A stretch of DNA of 64,000 nucleotides from Spinacia oleracea (taxonomy: Eukaryota; Streptophyta; Magnoliopsida; Caryophyllales; Amaranthaceae), in the NCBI RefSeq assembly GCF_020520425.1, contig NC_079487.1, positions 88,169,141 through 88,233,140 of the forward strand, written 5' to 3'. A program made the position numbers and the translations under genes. A model generated the notes under the pieces. It was not told the DNA's origin. It saw nothing but the letters and a program-made list of their open reading frames with translations, and did not search any database. Shown here one piece after another: positions 13,101-24,067 of the stretch (position 1 is its first letter; each line of letters opens with the position of its first letter).

Positions 13101-15183
13101 TTTTTCGCTGTTGGCATTTGATACTGGAGGCATTTCATCTCTTCCCAGCTCCAGCTCAACACTTCTATCAGAATGCGTCGGATCAAAACTGTCAGCATCC
13201 TGCATTGCCCCTACCCAGGAAAAAATGAGAATGAAATTATACATCAAATTTGCAAGATCATCAATGTATCACGGATTTTATCAGAAACATTGGGGGAGGG
13301 GGGATTAATGATGGTAATTAACTAATTTTAATCAAATTATGAGGGAAGGTAGTGAAGGTGGGAACAAAGAAAACAAAGAGACAAACGAAGACGACAGAAG
13401 GCACAACCTACAACTGATACCTGATCTCCCTCGAGCAGACTCTTCACTTCAACAGAATCAGCAGCAACCATTTCAGCAATAGATTCTGCATCAGGGGCAG
13501 ATTCAGGACTGGGAGCCAAAACATCAACATGGACTGTGTTGAATTCAGTAGACCCTGATGTCTCAGACCCTTCAACTTCACGAGCCTTTATCTCAACCTC
13601 TCTTTCTTCATTGGGAGTAGTACAGTCAAGTTCATGATTCAATGCCTTCTCTGCTGACACAGAATCCAAGCCTGTTGGGTCCCCATTATTCTGAGAATCA
13701 GCAGATACACCCTCTGAATTATCCAAAGGCTTATGAGTATCAACTGAAAAATCCAAAGAATTTTCTGATGATTCGATTTCCACTGCAGGAACTTGCGATG
13801 ACTCTGCTTTCATCGTATTAGCGGAAGAAACCAAATTCGCACCAGCATCATTTTCTTCAGGTTTATCAGCTTTACTGGTTGACCTGTTACTGGTTTTTCC
13901 ATCTTTTCCTTTCCCATCCTTCCCTTTATTATCCTTTTTCTGACGATATTGTTGAAGCTGGAAAATACATACAAAATGAAAACTGAACTAAAATCCCCAA
14001 TAATAAAATCAAGCAGCACATGCTTCTGAATTCTTGTGAAAATGTCAGAACTTCGAAGTACGACTATCCATGAAATTCGGAATAAATGCTAGGTTTCTAG
14101 GTAAGTGTTTTGGAAGTTGAACCTGTTAGGAAGCAAGGTTACCATCTTCTAAGTATCCTTAGTTGATAAAGAAATACAGTCGAGTTTTGAGAATCTAAAC
14201 AGTTATGTCATATAAAGGCTTGTCATGAATCAAACATAAGAAACAACACTGAGATAAAAACATACAGTCCTATGTACCCATGTTTTTGCACAGCTACTTT
14301 ATCAAACAGCTGCACTGAAGTTTATTGCAAACAATTAAGGGATTAAAACATCCAAGACGACAATAAAATCCTTCTGTCTAATGACATTGTTGAAGCTTTA
14401 TAAAACAAAAATCAGAAATTCCAGCATGATTTTCTTATAAAACAATCACCATAATGTTGTATTCCTGATAGTCCTGACCCTTGATTTACGACATTTAGTT
14501 TTCACACAAGAAATAACCAATGGCTCAGAAATTTATCTCAAATAAATGGCTGAGATAGTGAGATCAAATAATAACGACGATTTTCTACTAAAACCCAATA
14601 TAGACTTATCAGAAAAACATACAAAGTCAAAAACAGAGCAAGCTCGTCAAAACTGGAATCAACTTGCATATGATATTATAATCACACTCTAAAACTAGCC
14701 TAAAATGGTTGTTAAGTTTCAAAAGATAACTTCAATGAATTGAACTTCTGCAACTCTTTATAGAGATCAATAACTCTTTGTTAATCACATAGTTCCTTAT
14801 ATAACAAAGAATTGGCCCATGAGCTAAGTTTAGTGTTGAAAATTACACTCGAACCTATAGCTATTTTTTAAAAAAAGAAAAAATAACACTGAAGCTAGAG
14901 CTAGCTGGTTCTCCCTACGCAGGTTTCCCATTCCGATCTTCCAACTGCTTTAATTTAGTTTAAGCAATAAAGTTGACTTGATTGCGCCAATATCACCTTA
15001 GTTGGATCATTTTCAGGGCTATGATATCAAAAACATCATTCCTAACCTCAAAAGTGCCAAAACTTTCTTAACTAAACTGTATTGTAATGCAAAAATCAAA
15101 AAGTAAAGAGAGAGAAAACAAGGAAATAGAACCTTTTTGCGGCCAGCAGTAAGAAGATCGGTCCGGTTCGGCTTCTTGTCCAT
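4155..15183 (-). CDS. TNO1: TNO1-like trans-Golgi network coiled-coil protein, 8 coding exons
   Basis: Spliced CDS: 15183-15133, 13957-13421, 13199-7374, 6466-5587, 5477-4801, 4669-4534, 4422-4341, 4257-4155. All junctions are GT-AG and keep frame, giving 2763 residues. The N-terminus MDKKPNRTDLLTAGRKK joins a Lys-rich stretch (about 18-50) and an acidic, low-complexity region. Heptad-rich coiled coil then runs over most of the protein. The last exon ends in a 19-residue hydrophobic segment (2745-2763, LGIMIYWAVLHAFLASFIV), a C-terminal membrane anchor. This layout matches plant TNO1, a TGN-localised SYP41-interacting tether-like protein for vesicle traffic and salt tolerance. A repeated REKL-AV-KGK-LV-QRD-LKQ motif occurs near residues 1318 and 1864, and a 49-residue duplication lies at about 1550-1647. 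As I recall, the Arabidopsis protein is shorter (about 1860). An alternative acceptor for exon 3 lies 11 bases upstream (AG at 13212-13211) but would break frame. Confidence 0.9.
6852..6865. repeat. Poly-C tract in intron 4 of the TNO1-like gene
   Basis: This is a run of 14 C on the plus strand (G on the transcribed RNA), inside the 907-bp intron 6467-7373. Such runs are prone to length variation and sequencing error. Confidence 0.9.
7041..7200 (+). mobile_element. tRNA-derived SINE-like insertion in intron 4
   Basis: An A-box-like sequence (TAGTGGTAAAAGC, about 7058-7070) is followed some 25 bases later by a B box (GGGGGTTCAAATC, about 7093-7105). That is the internal RNA polymerase III promoter plan of tRNA-derived SINEs, placed antisense to the host gene. 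No cloverleaf can be folded around it, so it is not a tRNA gene. Both ends are approximate and no target duplication was identified. Confidence 0.45.
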
Positions 15184-15650
15184 TCCGAACAGCCTTAGGT
15201 TTGATAACAAGCTTCAATCAACGACATCTAAACACTGGCACTCATAAATTCCAAATCAAAACACAGTCAGAAAGTCAATTCAATTCAATTGAACAGTCAA
15301 ATGTAATCTAATGCTGTTCGCAGTCTGAGATGATCCGATAGATTTCCGGGAAATTATCGGATTACAACGAACAAAATGTGCCTAGTTCATTGAAATTCAA
15401 TTGAAAGAGTGCGAAATGAATGAAAATTTGATTGCAATCTGAAATAAAAAATGGAGATGAAAACCTAAAATGCAAAGAAATCGAAAAATGAAAAAAAAAC
15501 CTGGGTACATTCGAAGATAGATAGTGGATCTGGAGGATGATGTTAATTGAGTATAGGGTTGTTGTTGGATGTCGGTTGATGAGATCTGACGCAATCGTTT
15601 GCTTTGAAGAATTGGAATTTGAAGAGGAAAATAAAAATGGTATGCACAAG
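15184..15650 (-). promoter_or_regulatory. 5' leader/promoter side of the TNO1-like gene
   Basis: A possible splice donor (CCCAG then GTTTTT on the minus strand, about 15501) and a TTTAG acceptor just before 15227 suggest a leader intron. A short upstream ORF of 10 codons (15227-15195, minus) lies just before the main start. Beyond about 15650 the sequence becomes generic AT-rich intergenic DNA. No definite TATA box was seen. Confidence 0.35.
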
Positions 15651-16065
15651 ATTAATGAACAAAGATATTCACCAAATATTTTGTGTGCTACGACTTACGA
15701 GTAGCAGTTGCTTAGCATGAAAAACGAATTTTTTTAGTGGACTTAGGAAGTGAATGTGATTCGGGTAGTTTGGCCCAAAAGTGTTGGACCTATTTGCGCC
15801 TCCAAAGTGATGTAAATCTTCCAACTTCATTTCAAACCGTTTTAGTTTTTGAATGGTTGAATAGATTATGACTCGTGTATGTACGGATATTATAAAATTA
15901 TTTGACTATTTTTTTATAATATATTTGATTAAAATATTTCGTTCTCTAAATTTACTGCATATTTAATAAATCTATTTAATCATTTAATTTGGGGATGCAA
16001 TTTCCGCCATACTACATATTACATATGTTATTTTATATGCTTGATATTATAATCCGACCAAAATA

Positions 16066-16160
16066 TCTATCTATCTATATATATAATAATATACTAAAAG
16101 AGAGGAAATCAATGTGGTGATGACATTTGTCACTCATTGATTGGCCTCTCTTTTAATATT
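16066..16160 (+). repeat. Helitron-like 5' terminus (copy 1)
   Basis: An A then TC start (16065-16067) leads into a TAT-rich run, ATACTAAAAGAGAGG, a segment ATGTGGTGATGACA, and then CCTCTCTTTTAATAT, which is partly complementary to the start. The same block recurs at 16464, 20913 and, more divergently, about 21935 and 22152, and inverted near 18503. TC starts after A fit Helitron 5' ends. No matching 3' end can be assigned with certainty. Confidence 0.5.
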
Positions 16161-16463
16161 AAAAATAAAGTTAGATAAAATAAAATTAAGCAACAAATAT
16201 TTTACAACACAATAATATCATGTAATATATGTTCAACTTACTGTATTTTATGGTAAGAAAACTAATATGAAAAAATACATAAAGAATTAAAAGATTCATC
16301 AATATTTTTACTATAAATATTTTTACTAACTTATATACAGGATTTCCTCTATATGTATACATAATCAAATTCTACACATAATCTAATTCAAACATACATC
16401 GCATATATCAAGATAAGTATTTGAAATTTATACGGTTTATAACAGGCATATATACCATAGAAA

Positions 16464-16560
16464 TCTATCTATATCTATATATAATATACCAAAAGAGAGA
16501 AAATCAATGTGGTGATGACAAATGTCACTTATTTATTCGCCTATCTTATAGGTATAAAAA
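16464..16560 (+). repeat. Helitron-like 5' terminus (copy 2)
   Basis: The arrangement is the same as copy 1: TC start, ATACCAAAAGAGAG, then ATGTGGTGATGACAAATG. It may pair with the plus-oriented Helitron 3' end at 20172, in which case the Helitron at 17543-18503 is nested inside. That pairing is unproven. Confidence 0.45.
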
Positions 16561-17929
16561 AATTATTAAAAAAAATAAAATACTAAATATTTTGTATATT
16601 TTCATTTAAACCTTTTAATTACTTATAGTAATAAATCAATTACACTAAGAAATCAATTACACTTATTTACTTACGGCAATAAATTTCTTCATCTAAATAC
16701 ATTACTAAATTAACATGTTGAGATATACCGTGTATAAGTAAAGATCATTGACTAAAAAAATTATACTAAGAATCTACTTCAATATAAAAATATTTACAAC
16801 ATGACAATAATCTGTTTAAAAGAAAAAGAAAAATAAAAATATTTTAACAAGGTTGTCTAAAATATTGTTTTACTAAAAATATTTTAAAATCTCTTAGCAT
16901 ATATATTAAAATATTAAACTTAAATTTACTAATGACTAGTTGTATGTATTATCAATTTTTATTTAAAATATGTGTCTTAAATAGATTGCGGATATGTATA
17001 ACGAATATTTACCTTTTCTTTAATATTCGAAGTACTCTGTAGTAGTTATCAAGGTTGTTTAAAACATGCTTATTTAAAAAAATTGCTTAATAACTTTGTA
17101 TCTTTTCTGTCTCGGATTATAATTTCTACTTATCCTTTTATTTAATAGATTCTTAATCTTTTAAATGAATTTTTTCTCCCCAGAGTTTTATAGTTTCATT
17201 TTATATTATTAGTTTCTTTGTATTTGATCATTTGTTGGGTATATTTGCCTTTATTTTACATTGTAATTTAATGAAAAATCTTTTCTTGCAATTTCGCAGA
17301 TAACAGAAATCGATGTGGAGCTATGTTTCTCTCTAGTTATAACTTGCCTATCTTATACTTGATTCTATTAAAAAAAAAATCCGACTATCTCCCATCTTAC
17401 CTACTTTTCTATTAAATTATAATATATAAGCTTACAATAACTTATCGCATAAGACTCTGTGAAAATACTATTGCAACTATTAAATTTGAACTGAGATGGT
17501 ACATAATATAATATGTTGTTTATTTACTCAACTATATTCTAACTAGGTTAGGTCCCGTGCAACGCACAGTTATTACTAAAATATTTTATTATTTCAATGT
17601 AAACAAAAGATTTGTGATATTAGGAAAACGTAAAAGTAAAACGAAAATATGCAAAAGTATGAATTCATAGTGTATAAAATAAATATCCAAATAAGCTAAA
17701 TATGCATATTAGTACAATACGGAGTACAAAGTTAAGGATTATATAGTTGTATACTTACCACTTATTATTATTTTAATTAACATCCGTACTCACCGTGTGT
17801 TGTTATTAGACTAACATTAGAAATCAATTCTTCAATATTTTATAAATTAATTAAAAAGTTATAACAATACATAAATGAAATCAAATTGTAAATGATAAAA
17901 TAATATTGATTCATCTTTCCTTCAATAAT

Positions 17930-18337
17930 ATATCATATACTACGTAGTTACATTTATGTTGTGAGAAATAATTCCCCTGACTTTCATTGATTGTGTATAG
18001 GCAGTATATATACAAACTACCTGCTGTACAATAGCGTGATATGGGACTATTAATTAGGAATCTAATTAATACATAATATTTACAAAATAACTGCATATTC
18101 TATCACACCCCCGCAGTCGAAGCGGGAGATTATCGTACGTTGAGACTATCCCCAAAATCATTAAAAAGTACGCGTGGAAGACCTTTTGTAAAAGTATCAG
18201 CAATCTGGTGGCGGGACGGTACATGAAGGACATCAGTATATATAAAAATTATCTGTTGTACAATAGCGTGATATGAGGCTATTAATTAGGAATCTAATTA
18301 ATACATAATATTTACAAAATAACTACATATTCTATCA
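17930..18337 (-). mobile_element. Internally deleted Copia element carried in the Helitron
   Basis: Two similar LTR stretches, both starting TGATAGAATATG on the minus strand, lie at about 18337-18233 (shortened) and 18105-17930. Between them are about 120 bp of internal sequence. The upstream copy is cut short and joined straight to the coding tail, so most of gag-pol is gone. The left boundary is approximate. Confidence 0.65.
18130..18228 (-). pseudogene. Copia RNase H C-terminal remnant
   Basis: The minus-strand translation begins LHVPSRHQIADTFTKGLP and ends in SLNVR and a stop at 18132-18130. It is the well-known C-terminus of plant Copia polyproteins. Only about 32 codons remain. A G-rich tract (plus CCCCCGC at 18108-18114) next to the following LTR is the likely polypurine tract. 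Confidence 0.8.
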
Positions 18338-18589
18338 ATGGTAATTTAATTATATTTTATTTCATTTTTATCTTAGTTTCCTAAAAAAATGCAAAGTAAA
18401 ATCTTTTAAAAAAGTAAAAAAAAAAAAAAAATTGGCGGGAAAATATCGCACTAGGAATTGACACGTGTCATTCCTGGTGTCTCTTTTAGTATATAGTAAT
18501 AGATAAGACACTGAAATTGTAGAAGACTCTCTACATAGTAGAATTTTAAATTCAAAATTCTCTTGCCAAAAAACAATTATTGAATCCAG

Positions 18590-20050
18590 GAGCAGCTTAG
18601 AGGCGAGTGTGGATATACGGGTCGGTGGGTAATAGATCGAGGAGTTGTTTTATTTTTTACATGTTAAGAATGAGATTCCAGCTTGGGAGGGGTAAATACC
18701 TTTCATGTCGAGGGTGACTGGGATAAGGATGAGAATTTTAGGCGAGTACGAGTGTGGAGACCCCGACCAGTTCCAAGGTCATGACTAGCTGAATAAAGTA
18801 AATATTGGAGTAGAGGTTAAGCGATCGGGTAATGATGTAAATATAAAATGATTAAGTAGGTATGACTATCGAAGCGAAGGGTGGATGAGAATAACACTAT
18901 GATTGACACATGTGATGAACATAGATGAAAATAATATGTTTATGTACACTTATTTGTCTTTCTTTTTTTTAATAAATAAGACATTGAATGGGGCAATAAC
19001 AAATTTATCCATCATTAATTTTAATTAGGAAATATCTATAAGGTATATGTGTCCCAAGTATAGTGTAATCATATAACCAAATTGTGAACAGAGTTTTAAA
19101 ATTCAAAACTCTCTTACCAAAAAAATAATGTCGGGTCCAGCTGTATAGGTCTAGGTTTGACAAATGTCATGAGTGGGGATGAAAATAATTTTTTCTATGT
19201 ACCCTTATTTGTTTTTTGTTTTTTTAATAAATAAGACACCGAATGGGACACTAACAAATTTCTCCATCATTAATTAGTTTTAATAAGGAGAATATATATA
19301 TAAGCTATATGTGTCCAAAGTATAATGTAATCAGAAAACCAAATTGTAAAATACTCAAGAATAGAGTTTTAAAATTCAAAACTCTCTTACCAAAAAATAA
19401 CGTCGGTGTCTAGCCATCTAGGGCTAGGTTTGACACATGGGGAAGAAAATAATTTTTTCTATGTACCCTTATTTGTTTTTTTGTTTTTTTTTATAAATAA
19501 ATTTATCCATCATTAATTAATTAGGAAAATATCTATAAACTATATGTTTCCAAAATATAATGTAACTGGACAACCAAATTTTCAAATACTCTTAGAGTTT
19601 TAAAATTCAAAACTCTCTTATCAAAAAATAATGTCGGTTACAACCGTCTAAAGCTTGGTTTGAAGTGGGTGTGGATACACGGGCGGGTGATGAAGCAAAG
19701 TTAATTTTATTTCCCCTCTGCAAGGCGGGGTTTAGGACGGGGACGAGTATCGTACTTTTTGTGGTGACGGGCACAAGGATGAAATTTTTTGGTAGGTATA
19801 GGTGTTGAGGGACAAACCCTACCCCGTTTCGAAGTTATCTCTAGCTGAAAAAAGTATACGGAGGGGGAAGGTGTTAAATGATCGGGTAATGATGTAGATG
19901 ATAGGGGAATATTAAGTGGGTGAGACTATTGAGGTAAAGTTAGAGCGGATGAGAATAAATTTATGTTTGGCCTGGGTTATTATAGGGGAAGAAAGGTTTT
20001 AAATTTGTTAATTAAATAAGACATGTAATGGGGCAGTAACAGATCTATCC
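18590..20050 (+). repeat. Tandem duplicated blocks, about 253-273 bp units
   Basis: Units beginning near 18904, 19157 and 19430 each contain TGACA-ATG, a poly-T run, AATAAATAAGACA, CATCATTAATT and a terminal TTTTAAAATTCAAAACTCTC. The flanking blocks 18600-18900 and 19665-19975 also resemble each other (a 'gtggatacacggg' start, a 'ggatgagaataa' end). A related fragment recurs near 23420-23500. No coding sequence is seen. These may be internal repeats of a larger Helitron ending at 20172. Confidence 0.6.
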
Positions 20051-20143
20051 ATCATTAGTTATAATAAGATTATTATCTATAAGCTCTATTTTTAATTGTC
20101 TATAGTTATAGTTTAAATATGCAAATTTAATATGCATATCATA

Positions 20144-20172
20144 AATCGTGCATCGCACGGGTATTATACTAG
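20144..20172 (+). mobile_element. Helitron 3' terminus
   Basis: The short GC-rich palindrome GTGCATCGCAC is followed by GGGTATTATA and CTAG, then T. This is the canonical Helitron 3' end. The matching 5' end is probably one of the TC starts at 16066 or 16464. An end-to-end element is not proven. Confidence 0.65.
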
Positions 20173-20261
20173 TTTGATAGTATAATATGTTGATTTGACT
20201 AAAATATTGAGTAATTACATTTTTCATTCTTAATATAACAATTTGGCTAAAATATTACAAA

Positions 20262-20530
20262 CACTACAAGAAATTATACTATTAACGACGGGAAATCCCG
20301 TCGCAAAAGGCCAACAATTGTTGATTAACGACGGGATTTCCTGTCTCGGACCCGTCATAAAAGGGGGTCGTCGTTAATAGAAAAACCCGTCGTTAACCCG
20401 TCATAAAAGACATTTACGATGGTTATTCCCGTCTTAATTAGGTTGTTAGCCCCGTCGCAAAAGGCTTTTGTGACGGAATTTATGACCCGTCGTAATTAGG
20501 TTGTCGTTAAAGATACAAATTCTTGTAGTG
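20262..20530. mobile_element. CACTA-type MITE
   Basis: The element starts CACTACAAGAAATT and ends AATTCTTGTAGTG, perfect inverted CACTA termini. AAA lies on each side (20259-20261 and 20531-20533), fitting a 3-bp target duplication. The 269-bp interior is a series of inverted ACGACGGG and CCCGTCGTTAA words and should fold into strong hairpins. It encodes no transposase. Confidence 0.88.
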
Positions 20531-20648
20531 AAAAAATCATTTTTAGCATACTATAATTATGTGGCATATATTATTTCTGTAATCTATAAATAACTTTTTT
20601 TCCCATACATCCGTAAACAAATAAGGATAGGAAAATATTATTAATTTA

Positions 20649-20690
20649 TTTTTTTGGCAAGCAAGTAAATAATATATTAAGGAGGAAAAT
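20649..20690 (-). mobile_element. Severely 5'-truncated L1-type LINE tail
   Basis: The plus strand reads poly-T then GGCAAGCAAGTAA. This is the same as the 3' end of the full-length L1-type element at 40077-44943. Only the extreme 3' end is present, as is common for aborted LINE insertions. Confidence 0.5.
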
Positions 20691-23600
20691 TTGTCAATTA
20701 CTACCTAAGTCATTCGTGACCTTGCGAATTACTATCTAGGTTGTTAAAAGTTGTCAATTACTACCAAGATGTTAAGTTATTGTGACAAATTCTGCCTTAG
20801 CCCATATTCTGATCAATTAGTTACTAATCATGTCATAATTAAACATTAATCATACTTTAAATATTTTAATGAATTAATAAAAATAAAAATTTTAAAATAA
20901 ATCCAACACTAATCTATCTATATAATATACGGAGTACTAAAAGAGAGGAAATCAATGTGGTGATGAAAAATGTCACTCATTCATTCACCTCTCTTATAAA
21001 TATTTTTTAAAAAAAAACTATTATAAATAAAGTATTTGATTCAATGATAAATTTGTTAACTTAAACTCATAAAAGTATTTGATTTCTATTTTCCTAAAAA
21101 AATAAATCATACTAGACATGGGAATGTTTTGTAAATCATCTTTTCTATATTTTTGGTAATAAATATAACCAATATAATATTGTCATTTTATAAAATATTA
21201 ATCTATTATACGGAGTACGTAGTAGATTTTTTATAAAACTTAAGAGTAGTTTACTGATTTGTATGGAGTACATAATTAGAATACAAATAATTAGAAAATT
21301 GTTTGATCAAGTGTGAATAAGAGTGTATAAAAAAATTACTATAGCACTCTATGATATTTTAACAACTATATTCGATAATTATAACCCTCATTGATTGTAT
21401 TATTTTATCCGTAGAATATTTAGCAACTAAGTTTGAATAATATCAGTCTATCACCGCTATCGATAGTAATATTTTACTAGTTTTAAAAAATTATATAACT
21501 TCCTTAAACATGAGCAAGACTTGCGTAATCTAATCTAGCTACTCTTTCATAATTACGTAATTGCTCAATTTTTACACTTGCAATTATATTCACACCAATC
21601 ACACATCTTTCTACTTTTTCTGATTTTTGGTGATTATTAATACTTTATAATGGCCATAGTCATGTACTCCGTAGCATTTAGATGGATTTGACTAAGTACT
21701 TACATAATACTACCATTATTTTTAAAATAATTGATATAAATAATTGAAGTTACTTACTAACAACCGTGAAAATAAAAGTGGTTTATCCAAAAAAAATGGA
21801 ATAAGTAGTAAACAAGAAAATTGATGTGCGACTAACATGTGGTCCTCTCTACTTACAAAAGCTTCTCGAAACATTTAAGGTTAAACAATTTAGTCAATTT
21901 TAACAAAGATTTGCATACATTTATATACGTACTATAATAAAAGAGAGGTAATTAATATGGAGCTGACAAATGCCGCTCTCTGACTTTCCTCTCCTTTAAT
22001 ATAAATAAATAACTAACATGTGCTAAAATAATTAATATACTTCGTATATTTTTTACCTAAAACCTTCAAATCACTTACGGTAATAGTCGATTATATTACG
22101 AAATACTTACTAATTTATTTGTCAATTTGTCAATGTATTTCTTAATTTAAATCTATATCTATAGCTATATAATCCGTACTATACTAAAAGAGAGGCAAAT
22201 TGATATGGATAAATTGTGTCATATACTGGATGTGAATATGTATAACGAACGTTTACCTTTGATCGTTTATTATTTGTACCGATGAAAAATCTTTGCATGC
22301 TATATCTGATAACCGATATAAAAAAAACTTATAATAGTTGAACTTTTACTATCAATTAAATTTTTACAATATCAAGTTTTTAAGAATTCCAGTCATATAA
22401 TGACTACATGTATGCATAACAAACGATATCTCTTGATTTAACATATTTAAGGTGTCTCAAACATTTTATATGCTATGCTAACTAACAAAACGAGACCCCT
22501 AGCCACATTTTTTTTTATGACGGGCCCTAGCATATACTTTATCTTAAATATCAAAAATAACCTTTGCCACATTCTCATTATCGTACTCTATTATATTTTT
22601 CATATGGAGCACGGATAATAAATTTTTGCTCATATATATTGAAGTCGTAAAGGCATGTGGATTTAAATTTAGACTAATATATCGTAATTAACTACTTTCA
22701 AAATGATAAGATCTAGATGAAAATTTCCTTATTATTAATATGTTTGCAACAACAAAATATTTTTTACATGTTAATGTAAATGATTGCAATACTACTTTAA
22801 AATTTCGTGCAAAATTAAATTTATGTATGTAAATGGTGCATCAAACGTGTTGATGGGGCGAGTTTGGATTCTAGATTGGATTGGCGTAAAGATAAACGTA
22901 GACGATTGACTAATGTTGACTAACAAATAGAGATTTGTTGTTGGTGGAAGGGTACAAGGATAACATGTACCCACCTTGATGAAGGGGTGAGTTTAAATTG
23001 ACTGGATTTGAGAATATTCACAAAATCTAATTATGTATCTCACTTTTGAATATTCTTATCAATATTATAGCTAATACAATAAATTTTAATATCATAATAA
23101 ACTTATGTCATTATATTTAAAAGTTACGAAGTAGTTGAAAAAAAGTGGATTATTTATAGAATATAGGGTACAAGATTGTCACCCGACATCCTTCTCAAGT
23201 GGGTGGGAATGGAGGAAAGTTTGGTGGGTGATAGGTTTAAAATATTTATTCGGCGTGGGTGACGAGGCGATGATTGATTTTTGATTGGATCCGTCTGCAT
23301 CTCTAACTTTTTATCTAATTTATTATGAATATATAAAATATATTTACTAAACTTACATATTATAATGTTTTGTTTATTTAATAAATTACTCTAATCGGAC
23401 AAACGAATTGTCAAAGACTCTATAATAGAATTTTAAAGTTTAAAAATCTCTTACCAAAAAAAAAGTTGAGCCTAGCGGTGGGTTTCTGGTGTACGTGGAT
23501 ACACGTGAGAGGGGGGGGGGGGGTGATGAAGGGAATGAATTTTATTTTGTACCTCGTGAGGAAAATATTGATATTCCAAGTGATGACTCTTAGGTCAAAT

Positions 23601-24067
23601 GTTATCACTCAATGGCTCGTTAAACCCTCGCATCTGAATCCGGTTCACTGCGGCTAGATTCGTTAGACGCACCACGTCAAAAATACTTTGATCATCATCT
23701 TAACCAGACTTAATCAAAGTGGAGACTAACCGTAGACGCCTACATTTGACCCCTGAACAGAAGCGGAAAGTTAGATGATGAAACCAGAAACTACTTGTCA
23801 ACGCTCTCTTACTAAGCAATGAGCACCCTACAGCTTCTTGAAACGGTCGTTGAAGTAATATTTCCATTCATAGTAACTGCCATAAATATTAACATTCTTT
23901 CCAAGTAGCAATTAAATATAGAACCCGAACAAGATAGATATTGACCAAAAGATAGAATTGCACTCCGATTAGTCTTTTAGAAGAGTTAAAATCTTAAGAA
24001 AAGAGATAGAATTCGGAATAAACCGGAAGATTCGAGAATACGTGCTACGCCAAGCTACCAACGCTAT
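20691..24067. other. AT-rich intergenic DNA with Helitron-end repeats
   Basis: No coding sequence is recognised. Helitron-like 5' ends occur at about 20913, 21930 and 22152. A possible degraded Helitron 3' end (CTATCGATAG hairpin, then TTTTACTAG) lies near 21450-21478. A poly-G run lies near 23508-23522. The sequence 23590-24067 has higher complexity and may be an LTR fragment, but I cannot place it. Confidence 0.45.

Larger units (their letters stand above)
17543..18503 (-). mobile_element. Complete non-autonomous Helitron (961 bp)
   Basis: Read on the minus strand, the element starts with TCTATTACTATATACTAAAAG at 18503. It ends with a GTGCGTTGCAC stem-like sequence followed by GGGACCTAAC and CTAG at 17543. 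It sits between an A (18504) and a T (17542), the expected Helitron target, with no target duplication. It has no Rep/helicase coding. Inside is an internally deleted Copia element. Confidence 0.75.
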
